Source: Chlorella sorokiniana
Taxonomy: Eukaryota; Chlorophyta; Trebouxiophyceae; Chlorellales; Chlorellaceae
NCBI GenBank assembly: GCA_025917655.1
Contig: CP084619.1
Span: 2,523,001 to 2,587,000 of the forward strand
Reading direction: 5' to 3'
Length of the DNA: 64,000 bases
The position numbers and the translations under genes are program-made. Below are positions 35,181 through 46,100 of the stretch, piece by piece (positions within the stretch are counted from its first letter, which is position 1; the number at the start of each line of letters is the position of its first letter). The notes beneath the pieces were generated by a model, which made no database searches, had not been told where the DNA came from, and worked only from the letters and a program-made list of their open reading frames with translations.

Positions 35181-36347
35181 CCAGTGTGGCAGGCTGCACC
35201 AGCCCCAGAAAGTTGTCGCCCTTCCGCTGCAACCAGTGGAGGAGCAAGGAGCTCCTGCGCAGATGCTAAAGCAGGCTGCCTGCAGCAAAAGGAGGGCGCA
35301 GAGCCGATGTAGCGGCATGAAGGTACGGAAACGACGGTGGCACCGATGGTAGGGGGCTTGTTCCCACGGTGCTGCTTGGGGCGCGGAGAAATGCAGCCGG
35401 ACACCCACGGCCCCAAACCCTCTTTTCCAGGCCTGCTGCTAGGACAAGGTGATGGGGAGACGGCTGCCCATGCCTTCAACGCTGTCCCAGGCAGGCAGCG
35501 CCCTCAGTGGGTAGCATTGTAACCCAATGGGCATGTGTAGATGAAACCGAGCATCGAGGGCTCCTAACAGGCCCCCTAGGCTGCCTGCTAAGCAAAATGG
35601 GCAACCCGTCGAGGCACAAGCGCTCGGCGTTGCGACAACAAACCCCTTCCGCAGATGCATAATCAATAAGAACTACGGCCAGGCTATTTCACCCACCGCC
35701 TAAGCAGGCTCTCTCGCCAGCGGCTGCGGAGCCGCCGCCGCTCGCGCACCCCTTGCGCCCTTTGGAACCTTCAGATGCTGCAGTCGATCGCTGAAGCCGA
35801 TGTGCCGTTCGCACACGCACCCAGTTCCAAGAGTGGCGCCTCGACCGCTGTTGGGGAGGGGCGTTGCGGGACTGTAGCGCTGCAATGCATCAGTGCACGA
35901 TTTAAGGAACGCGCAAGATGGGACGTCATGATATTGCTCATCATGATATTGCGTAAGGCAGGAGACGTGGGGGATTTAACAGTTATCCATCTATTTAACC
36001 TTCCTGCCTTTGCTGTAACAGCGGTAGCAACCGAAGGCAGCCTCGATCAGTTTCGAACTGTGCCGCAGAGGCGGGCCCCTCTGCGTTGATACCGGGCGTC
36101 CGCCGCGTTCCCTTTGGCTCAGGCGGAACCCCACCCCCTGAATTGTGTGATGCAGCAACCATGTGCTTCTCGACTCCAGTGATGGGCTCCACAAGAATAG
36201 TGTCTATCTTCGCCGCCGGTGCCGCCTGCTGGCTGCCAGCCTGGCTCCCATCCTGGCCAGTTCCCCCTCCCCTATTCAAACTTCAGCACTGGCATCTCGC
36301 TAGCTCGCTCAACTTGACAGTGCCCACTGGTCCATTCCATGTGTGCG
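35181..36347. other. Spacer upstream of UBP1, content unresolved
   Basis: Holds the UBP1 promoter and the 3' UTR of the transporter gene. Part of it (about 35880-36010) is AT-richer than anything nearby and has an 11-base direct repeat, catgatattgc, at about 35927 and 35942. A 95-codon minus frame (36279-35995, includes KIDTILVEPITGVEKHM) has normal protein composition, but I recognise no family; it could be a C-terminal exon of the transporter, an unknown gene or chance. Confidence 0.35.
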
Positions 36348-39300
36348 TCATCGCGGCAACACCATGGGCGCTCGAGCGAGCAACTGTGCGGCGCTGCCGC
36401 CTGCGCCATCCGCCATGCTCGAGCTGGACTGCACCCGGGATGCCGGCGTGCTGAGCGACAGCAGGTGGTCCATGGAGGGGCTCACCGCAAGCTTGGGCGG
36501 GTGGCTGGGGTGGTCCTTGGCGGGTGCCGGCGCCGCCGTGCCCTTGAGGCTCCCTGCGGCGTGGCGGTGCGGGCACATGAGGGCCATCGCAGCAGGGCAG
36601 CGCAACTGGCACAGCAGCACGAGCAGCCCGCCAAGCAACCGCTGGGCAGGCTGCAAGTAGGCACTGAGGCAAGGGATGTGCTGCAGTTCCGCAATACACG
36701 CGCAGCGCACGAGGCGGCAGGCTTCACCCATTGAGAAAAACAGATGCCTGCAGGCACGGTGACGAGGCAAGAAGCGAAACGGGGCTTGTGGGTGTGGTGT
36801 GGGCAGCAAGCGCAGATAACATCCAGCCAGCGGCACACACCGCTGCCGCCCCAGCAGCCTGCAGTAGCCCCCCGCCCACCCGAGCTGCCCGCTGGCTCAC
36901 ATGGAGATGAAGACCACCGACACGCCAATCAGGAAGTTGAGGGTGAGGGCGTGGCCAAAGAGGGCGGCTGAGGCCAGGCCCGTCAGGATGGTGGCGATGG
37001 TGGAGGAGTACTTTTTGAGGATGGTGTCGGCGTACTTGTAGAAGAAGCTGCGGGGCAGCACTGGAGGGTTTGCGTTGAGTATGCGGGTGTGGGAAGGGGA
37101 ACTAGCAATCGTTACGGATGTGTGTGTGTGTGCATGGTGGGGGTGGGGGTGCTTCGAACCGAAAGAAATTGTGCAACGCAGCGCGCTAAGTTGTCGCATG
37201 AGCCGCAGCAGCACCCTATGAGCCAGCACGGTGCCGGCCGGCAGCCTTGCCTGCTGAGGATGCCCTGCAGCGCGTTGTTCACCACCAGCAGAACGGTGAC
37301 CTGCGGCGTGGGCAGGCAGCAAGCAAGTGGGGGAGAGAGTGAGCGGGGATCCGGCACAGCTGCATTGCAATGGGGCTGCAACAGGGCGGAGCTTGGAACT
37401 CAAGCTGGGGCTGGGAGCCGCAGGCGCACAAATAAAAGCTGCCGAGTCTCGCGTCTGCGAGTGGCGGCCAGGCTGGGGCAACAGCAAGCGGCGGCCTACC
37501 CCACGAAAGCCCTGCAGCATGTGTCCAGGGGCGATGTGGCCACTGGCCATCATGACCAGCAGGCACGCCAGGTTGACCATGAGGCCGAAAAAATAGAGGA
37601 AAAAATTCTGCAAAGCAATAGGGCAGGCGGTAGGCAGGGCCCGTTAAAACTCGGCGCGTCCCCCGGGATGCCGCAAGACCGCTCTGCTGCCTTGTACAGC
37701 CCACCCTGTCGTACCTGCAGCAACACAGACGTTGCCATGTGTTTCTTCAGCGCAAATTCATTGTACACGGAGGCGAGGGAGGGCACGGTGATGGAGCCTG
37801 CAAGGCGTCACAGCAGCGGGGCTGGCAATGACGTCATCGGTGAGCAGGTTGTGGGCAGCTCAATGCTGCAGCGTCAAGTGAATGCCTCCATGCCTCCCTC
37901 GGCGCACCCAGCGTGTATAGGAGGGCTGGGGTGGAGAAGGTGTCGCCGCCGCTGTCAGGGGAGCAATAATTTAGCTGGTTGACTGGGAAGGCAGCGGGGG
38001 TGGGGGGGGCGCGCGTGCGGGCACAATTGAGTAAATGAGCACATCCTCACTTCACATACAAACCCGCGCTGCACACCGCGAACGCGGCAGTCAGCGCTCA
38101 GCTGTCCGGCAGCAGCCATCGTGGTGCGACTGAAGCGGGCGGCGGCGCGCACCCGTGATGCCCGCCACCAGCAGAAGCAGTGCCTCCCACTGAAACACGT
38201 TGAAGGTGCGCCCCATCACGCCCTTCATCAGCACTGCAATCACCAAAATCTGCACACAGGAGGGTGCCGCAAGCGGGCGACCGCACTAAGGCCAAGGCGA
38301 CCTGGGAAGAAGACTGGACGCCGGCAGCCCGCAGCCACACCTGCGACACAACTGATGCAGCAAGGGCTCCCCAGCTGGCCTGACCACCCCCGCCAAGCCT
38401 CTGCAACCCTCCCCTTTCCCGCCATGCCTTCAGGTTGGACAACATCTTGGCGGTGGTGGGCCTGAAGTAGAGCTGCATCAGGAACTTGAGGTAGTTGTTG
38501 ACCTGGGGCGCGCGCGGGCCGGGGGCGCTGAGCACGCGCGGCCATCATAGGTTCTTCAGGCAGGCTGACCGGGGAAACACGGTGCAGCAGAACTGCGTCA
38601 CCACTGAAACCTTGAAGCGTCCTCTGATCCTGCCCTAAAGGGATCAGGTTTTGCCAGATTCCTGGCAGCGCTCCGCCCGTCCCGGCTCACCGCATACAGA
38701 GCCGCTGGGATGAGCAGCAGGTGGTTGTGCTGCGCATCCCGTACAAACGCCCGCCAGCTTCGATACATGGGCGGCCCCGGCCGGCCCGTGCCCTGCAGCC
38801 CACAGCAATGGGTGTGGCACCACAGGCGTTGCACAGCAATGCAAGCTAGTCAAGGCAGTGCTGGCTGCCAGTCGAGCCTAGTGCACAGCCACGCCAGCCA
38901 AGGCCACTGCTGGCAAGCATGCGCAGCCTGCCAAGGGTATGGCAGGTGGCCAGCGATGCCACTGCTTACGTAAGCTACAAGTGTGCCCAGCGCAAACAGC
39001 GTCTTGGCCAGCTCAACCAGCAGGTTGACGGAAATGGGGCTACGGCGGGCAGCAGCGGCGGCAGGTGGAGGCCGCCTGTCAGCACCATGCCCTTCACGAC
39101 TGCGTGTCGCACAGCTGCCATGCATCTCCTTAACGTGCACTCCCAAGATGGAGTCTCCATCATCCCAGCACAAGCAAACACCCAAACGCAAGGTTGCGTG
39201 TTGCCGGTGGTGCGTGCTGCTATCGGGGCCGCTGCTCCTGCATGCACCTGAAGGCGTAGTGCCCCTCCGCATCTTTTGCCATGTGCACCAGCACGGGCGC

Positions 39301-39636
39301 CAGGCCGATCAGCGTGCAGTCGCCCAGTACCAGCCACACCTTCCAGGCTGTGCTCTTCAGCTGGGCCTGCCGCTTGTGCACCTCTTGGTAGGCAAGCGCA
39401 ACCGCAGGGCCCTGCGCCATCAGCCGCTCCAGGTCAGCAGCGCTTGATGCAGGCTGGCGCAAACAGAGAGCAGAAGATCGGGAAGCGGCACCACGCACCT
39501 GCTCTTTGGGCAGTGGACTCCCTGACGCGGCGCTGGCGTCCTCCGTGCCGCCACGATGGTAAGGGGCCGCCAAGGCTGCGGGCCCGTAGCGAGTGACGCC
39601 GCCGGGGGGCTTTGGGGGCAATCCATTCGCGTGCAT
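36348..39636 (-). CDS. Golgi nucleotide-sugar transporter (CMP-sialic acid/UDP-galactose transporter family)
   Basis: Multi-pass antiporter that brings nucleotide sugars into the Golgi lumen, closest in pattern to plant transporters of the At3g59360 type. ATG at 39636. Exons: 39636-39248, 39039-38970, 38792-38691, 38502-38428, 38249-38153, 37982-37908, 37797-37715, 37607-37500, 37300-37251, 37047-36901 and a last exon from 36747. Marks in order: [182 protein letters not shown]. Nearly all junction phases fit. Two introns have GC donors (38427-38250 and 37250-37048). The tail after MHLFFS is not conserved, so the stop at 36348 is provisional. Confidence 0.93.
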
Positions 39637-40655
39637 TCCTCACACACTGCCCAACAGTCCGCACTGCCACAGGAGTTGGCACGCCGCAGCGGGTGAGCTT
39701 ACAGCCGCCGATGAAGGTTTGATTGCAGTATAATTGCGTATAACAATCTGACTCTACAGCCGTTGCCCAAAGGTTGCAAACTTCCGGTAACTGATTGTGG
39801 ATGGCGCAGATTGGGCCTTGCAGCTAGAATCGAACAATGAATCATACTAAAAATGTGCGAAACATGCGGATCATATCTGCCGGCAGGAGTTTCATGAGGA
39901 ATGGCAGCTGTTCTGCACCGCCGCCATCTTGCTCCCGCTGCAGCCCTTCAGCGAGGTGGCAGAAGCGCGCGCAGTACAGATTACAGGCAGCATACCAGTG
40001 GCCTTTGCCATTGTTTCATAGTATTGTAATAAGCAAGCGCCATGCAGACGAATCCGCGGCTGCCCAGCCGCCAGTGACGGTGCCAGCGCCCGGTGCTGCA
40101 GTACCAGGCCATGCAGCAATCGCTTCACTTCCCAGCTGCCCACGTCATCACTGGCATCAGGACCACCGCTGCCGCCCAGGATGGCACAGCCCAGCAAGGT
40201 ACAGCTGCATGCCACAGTGAGTTGCACGGCGACATCTATGACTTGTGGTTGATTGGGCCAAATGAGGCCCTTTTGTTTGGAAAGTCGTGGAGTGTAGGCT
40301 TTGACTGAGCAGAAGACAAGGGATGGATGGAAGGGTGATGAAAAATAAAACACTCAAGATTGTCACGTGGGCAAGGAGTACTGGTGGTAGCCGCACAAGG
40401 CAGGGAGCGGGTGACGGCAGGCAGCATGGCCGCAAATGGCGAGCGAGTAGGAGGATGAATGCGGTGCAGTGTGACAAGCAGCCAGCTGCAGCGGAAGAAG
40501 AAAACAGTGGTATTTGTCGTTATTTGTGAATGGGTCAAGGCGGCGTGAAGGAGGAGGGCACAGGGCATGCTGTCCAACAGTGCACAGAATAAAGAGCTAG
40601 GCCTGGCAAAGGCCTGTGCGCTGGGTGTGTTGTAGAAATGCACGAAGGGAGTCGT
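39637..40655 (-). other. Spacer between tandem transporter and fasciclin B genes
   Basis: About 1 kb without conserved coding signal. It should hold the fasciclin B 3' UTR and the transporter promoter. A minus-strand TGTAA (TTACA at 39981-39985) is a candidate end for fasciclin B, giving a ~670-base 3' UTR. The stretch 39715-39860 is AT-rich and could be promoter. Confidence 0.4.
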
Positions 40656-42734
40656 TCATGCTGCAAGCCGGAGCAGTGCGAGCACCAGAGCTGGCACCAG
40701 CACTGCAGTCACGCTGCTTTGGGTGGCGGGCGCTCCGGAGCTCGGAGGCGGCGGCGGTGCCCAGCCTGCGGGGTCGGCCTGCCCCGCATCAGACACGGCT
40801 GTCTGCGTGCTGCCGCTGCTCATGACGCCGCCATCCACCGCACCACCACACCCCGCCACCAGGCTGCCATCGGTTTCGTTGATCAGCCGGCCGCTGGCAG
40901 CCAGGCCGGCACAGTCGGGCGGGAACCCTGGCGGCAGCGGAGGCGCCGGCGCCGGCGGCGCTGCGGCTGGCGCCGGCGCAGCTGCAGGTCCGCCTGCAAT
41001 GACGAGCACACCGTCGGCCAGCGCCGCCGGATACCCTGGTGCCACGGCTTGGCTGCTGCTGTCAACGCCAGCATCTGGTGCTGGGGCGGGCATGCCGCCC
41101 AGCAGCTCGGGGGCGGGCAGCGGGCCCACCCCGTCCAGCGCAGCAGCGGCCGCGCCCGCCGCATGGCCGCCAGGATGCGGCGCCACTGGGCGGGACGGAT
41201 GGGCTCCGCGCTCTGCAGCTTGGGCAGCTGGCTGAGCTCTGCCATTGGCTGCAGCATGGTGTCCAGCACCAGCAGGTGGTTGCCGCAGGCCTGTGGGGCA
41301 GGCAGGGGAGCGGGACAGGGACACAGCGCGACGCGTTGATGCGCAGCAGCGGGGAGGACGACGGCTGGCCTGCTTCCAGCGATCACCAAGACAACTGCGC
41401 TTGGGTTTGGCGGCAGCGCCACCTACCTCCACCTCCCGCACCACGCTTGCATAGTTGTTTGGCGCCCGGCCGCTCACGACGTATTGACCCTGGTATTGGC
41501 CTATCTGTGCAGGGGCGATGGAGGGGGCAGCAGCGGCGGCGGTGGCGGCGGCTCACGTAACACATTCCTACAGCGTACGGCATGCATGCAGCAGCTGGCT
41601 GCTGTGCAAAGCTCGCATAAAGTTGGCAACTGGGCAGCCAGGTGCCTCACATCCAACGTCAGCTGCGGGTCGTTCAGAAGAGCACCCAGGGCAGGCACGA
41701 TGCTGTACCGCTCTGCCAGCTCAGCCGCGCTGAGGCCCTGCTGGAGGTACTGCAGCAGGGCAGCACGGCCAGACGCAACACGTGGCCATCGATCAGAGTT
41801 GATGTCAAACTTAGATACTTGTAGCTGCGGCGTGTGTTGGACCTTGTTGGGAGCTAGCGGCGGCATCGTCATGCACGGTATTAACAGAACAGCCGTGCAT
41901 GTGTGTTCTGGGGTGAGGGGTGCACGCGCACCTGGTGGTACAGTAGCAGGGCGGGAAGCGGTCCTTGAGGCCCTGCTGCTCCGGGCCAGAGGTGCCGTCT
42001 GCAGCGAAGCCAAGGGGCGCAAGTCACATTGTCACCGGCAGAACAGCGTCGTGGCTTGCACCGTTGGGAGGGGTGGGTGTGGAGGGGTTGATGAAATGAT
42101 GGCAGGCGGGCTGTGGAGGGTTGTGTGAGAGGCTGCAATTGCTTCCCCTGCGGGGGCGGATCCCTGGCACTCACTGAAGGCCAGGAAGAAAGCGGAGTCA
42201 GTCGGGGCAAACAGGGTGAAGTGGCGCCGGCTGCGCCTGCCAAAGGGCTTTAAGAAGTCGAGTGTGGTCATCTGCTGCACCGTCGTCAGCATCTGCAGGT
42301 CCGGCATGCGCTTAGCCAGCTCCCACAATGCGCCGCCGCACTCGTCCCACTGGCTGTCGTCGTCGCCGTCGTCGGTCGTACCGTCGGTTTCCTCGCCGCT
42401 GCTGCCGCCCACGCCATCTTTGTCATCCTTGGCTCCTTTTCGCGTGCTCGTGACTTCTGCTGGGCTTGTGCCTGATGTAAGGCCAGGATCAACCTGGACA
42501 GGCACTTGGAGCATGCAAGGGTTAGGGTGGCCCCAGCTCCTTGAGAGCGGGCACCCACGCAGCCGTCAGTAGGTGGCACGCGCTCAGTGGCGTGGCCCTA
42601 GCAGTGGGAGCCGCAGCATTGGATGGTCTTGCCTGTGCCATAACAGTGGCCGTCTTGGCCGCCAGCAACAGGAGCAGCAGTGCGAACAGCCGCGGAACGG
42701 CACGCCAGCCCACCGTGCGGCACCTGGCGCCCAT
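40656..42734 (-). CDS. Fasciclin (FAS1) domain protein B, possibly GPI-anchored
   Basis: Second FAS1 protein of the window. ATG at 42734; the signal peptide has LFALLLLLLAAKTAT. After a Ser/Asp/Glu-rich linker (GEETDGTTDDGDDDSQWDE) the domain starts with ALWELAKRMPDLQMLTTVQQ and the H1 box RHFTLFAPTDSAFF (exon ~42497-42175). Exon 41998-41932 gives GPEQQGLKDRFP then, one frame over, ALLLYHQ. Further exons are ~41846-41651 (QYLQQGLSAAELAERYS), 41503-41427 (QYVVSGRAPNNYASVVREVE) and 41290-40656, which carries the H2 box ACGNHLLVLDTMLQP. The C-terminal part is long and Pro/Ala/Gly-rich and ends in a short hydrophobic run (VTAVLVPALVLALLRLAA) with nothing after it. That is the form of a GPI-attachment signal, unlike the basic-flanked span of fasciclin A. 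Frame slips occur near 41954 and 41150. Confidence 0.8.
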
Positions 42735-43120
42735 GCGCTGCAATTTGCTACTCTTCAATCAATTCATGATCATTATCGAAACGAAAGAGGCGTCCCGCAA
42801 GGCTGCAAAGGACGCTTGGGTTGCTAGCAGGGCTTTGTCAATTATGCCTAACGTAAACTGACACGAAATAAGTGGGCATACTGTTGCGAACAGGGCTAAA
42901 CAGCGAGAGGGGTCACCAAATGCCAACACGCTCCTTGCCAACCTGGCGCCAGCGGGACGGTTTTAGGGCAGAGGACCTTCGAGCTTGCCGGCAGCATTCG
43001 CATATGTGTCTGGTATCGCATACCATCTACACTGCACCCCAGCACCCCCACTCAATGCCCCCGCGGGACCGTGTCTGAACCCTGCTTTTAGCGACGTCAC
43101 TTGGTTGCAAATTTGAAGAC
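42735..43120. promoter_or_regulatory. Shared upstream region of fasciclin B (-) and VSR (+)
   Basis: 386 bases between divergent start codons of two secretory-pathway genes. The part 42750-42870 is clearly less GC-rich. No specific box recognised. Confidence 0.5.
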
Positions 43121-46100
43121 ATGCGCTGCACAGTTTTCTTGGCGCTGCTCAGCGCCATCGTTGTCGGTGTCCGGGCGCGCTTTGTGATCGAGGAAGGGGC
43201 TTTGAAGGTAGTTCTTCCGCCCGAGGCCAAGTCACAGTACCCCAATGGCTTTGACGTGGCTCTTGCCAACTTTGGTGAGCGCGCCAGTGGCTGGCAGCGG
43301 GCGGGGGTGGTCGGCGGTGGCTGAGGAAGGTGGGGCGTGGCACAAGGTGGCCGCAGCGTTGCTGGCACAGCAGGTTGTCAGCTTTTTTGCCCTGCAAGTC
43401 TTCCATGGCAGCAAAGCATGATTGTTGCGCACACTGCAATGGTGAGCAGCTTGCATGGCTCCCCTGTTGGGCGCCCCACCGCCTTCTGGGACCCCAGCAC
43501 CCAGTGGCCCTCACGGCACCCTCCGACTCTTTTCGCCTGTCGTGCAGGCGCGCCGCGGTACGGCGGTGCACTGCGCGGCCGCCTCGTCTACTTGGACGCC
43601 GCATACCACTCCGAGCAGCACACCTGCTCTCCGCCCTGCGTGTACGCTTGCCAGGACTTTGCGGTGAGAGGCTGTTCCGCCGCATGCAGCAGGCCTCACC
43701 TCACCGTCGCGGCCTCCCCCATCCACACGAAGAAGAAAGCTTCGCTCGCTCGCAGCGCAGCGTTTCGGCCTGGTTGCCTGCCTCCGCACGGCCGCTGCGG
43801 CCAACGCCGCGCCCGGGTGTGCCCCGCATCCTTGCAGGCCGCCACGCCGCCGCTCGACCTGCGGGGCGACCCTCAGGAAACCTACATCCTGCTGGTGGAT
43901 CGCGGACCCAACGCACCCGCCACCCCCTGCAAGTTTGCGGAGAAGGTGTCGCTGCAGCTGTAGCCACAGCCGGTTTTGTGGCTGTGGCCGCTGTGCGGCT
44001 CAAGGTCCTTGGTGGGGAGGGGGTCAAGGTGCTTCGGCATGGCCTTCCAGCCGGCCGCTGGCCGTCTGCATCCATCCGCGCCCGCGCCACGCGCGCCCCC
44101 TGTCACAGGTGTGGAATGCGCAGTCTGCGGGGGCGCGGGGTGCCATTGTGGTCAACTACGAGGACAAGATGACCACGATGGAGGCGCCCGACGACGACGA
44201 CGAAGCCAACGTGAAGTTCCTCACGTGAGAGTTTCTCTTGCTGATCTCTTTTTGTTTGTTGTTTGTTGGGATGTTTTCAAGGGTTGGAAGGGTACACATT
44301 GGGTAGCAGAGAGAGAACGTCGGCCAGGAAAGTCTAACAGCATGTTGATGCATGGAGATAGGGGATCCCCTAACCCCCACCCACGCCACTCGCAGCAACA
44401 TCACCATCCCCGCCACCTTTGTCACCAAGTCCACCGGGGACGCGCTCAAGGCGCTGCTCAAGGGCGGGGCAGCCGTGTACGTCAGCATGGACTGGACTGA
44501 CATCCTGCCAAGAAGCAGCAGGTGTGTATGTGTGTGTGTCTGTGTGTGCAGCAGGGGCGGGAGGGGGCTGGGAGGGCAGCGTTCTTGTTGAGGAGAGGCA
44601 GCTTGTTGCTGCCCTGGCAAGGCATCTTAAAAGGCGCTGCACAAGCCGCCCTCGTGTGTACCGTGTGAAGTTCCAGTGGTGCATGGCAAGAAAGGTGGAG
44701 TAGCTTTTGGTGAAGCGCTTTCCGCGGGCTGCCTTCCCCCGCCCTTAGGTCTTTTGGGAGTTCTGGACCAACAGCAACGACCAATGCGGCCCCATCTGCG
44801 ATGTGCAAAAGGAGTTTATCAAGCAGTTTGTGCCTGTGGCGAAGGTGCGAGTGTGGGCTTGGGTTTGGGTGCAAGCGTTGTTTGTGCTGGTGTCTGGGGA
44901 AGGGGGTGGCTGCAGGGCAGCCCTTGCGCCGACTCGAAGGCTGCCGTTGACCACCACCTGTGCGCCCAAGGAGCATGCGCCGCAGCCTCGCTGACCCCGG
45001 CCCCTCACACACCCGGGCGCCTTGCGCTCCGCTTTGCCTGCACATGCCCCCTGGTTTCGTCGCACTGCTGGCTTTGCGCAGTCCCCCACCCCCTCCTTGC
45101 CCTATTACTCGCCCACCCACCCACCCACCCACCCCGCTGAAAACTCCACAGGAGTTTGACTCCCACAACTGGACCGTGTTCACGCCGCACTACATTGTGT
45201 GGATCTGCCCCGTGCTCTACCGCGGCAGCGACGAGTGCCGCAGCCAGTGCATCCGCAAGGGGCGCTACTGCTCCCCGACCCGGATGGAAACCTGACCGCC
45301 GGCTACTCTGGCAGGGATGTGGTGCAGGTGGGGCGGAGGGCGGCGGGCAAGGGGGGATGGGTGATGGGTCGGATGCCAGTTACGTCGCCACAGCGGCCCG
45401 CCTCCCTGTCATGCTGCCTGCGTGTTCCGGCAGCACGCCTTCTTTGTGGGGGCAAGGGCGGGTGCGTTCGCGGGCCAGCGACGGCGAGCCCCCTGGTGAG
45501 ATCAGTGAGAAACCTCTCAGCGTTTTGCAGCCAACGTGCTGTTCCTGCCCCGCACTGTCCGTCCCGGCAAACCCCAGCCTGCCCACACTCCTGTTCCCGC
45601 CGCTGCCCCCCCCGTCGCAGGAGAACCTGCGCCAGCTGTGCGTGTTCAAGATGGCAAAGGAGGCGGGGCGGGCATACCTGTGGTGGGATTACGTCACCGC
45701 CTTTGGCGAGCGCTGTGACATGGAGAGCGGCAAGTACGGCCACGATTGCGCGCTGCAGGCGAGCCGCAGCGTGGCCCGCAAGTTCACTTTTTATGTTTGG
45801 GGGAAATTGGTGTGGGGTCCCTCTGGTGTGACCTGGGCAGGTACGGGACTGAGGTTGATTCCTTGGTGTGTGGCCATGACAACAGCGTGCTGACTCAGCA
45901 AAGCGCTGTGTGTCATGCTGCTGTGGAAGCACTGACGCCCGCTCCGCCCACGCGCCGCCACGTCGCCTGTGCAGGTGTTTGACCAGATCAACACGGACGG
46001 CTGGTCGAGCCGCAGCGCGCTGGAGGCGTGCATCGGGGACCAGGCGGCGGACGCCGACCACCCCATCATGGACGCGCAGCTGGCGGCGCAGAAGGGCGAC

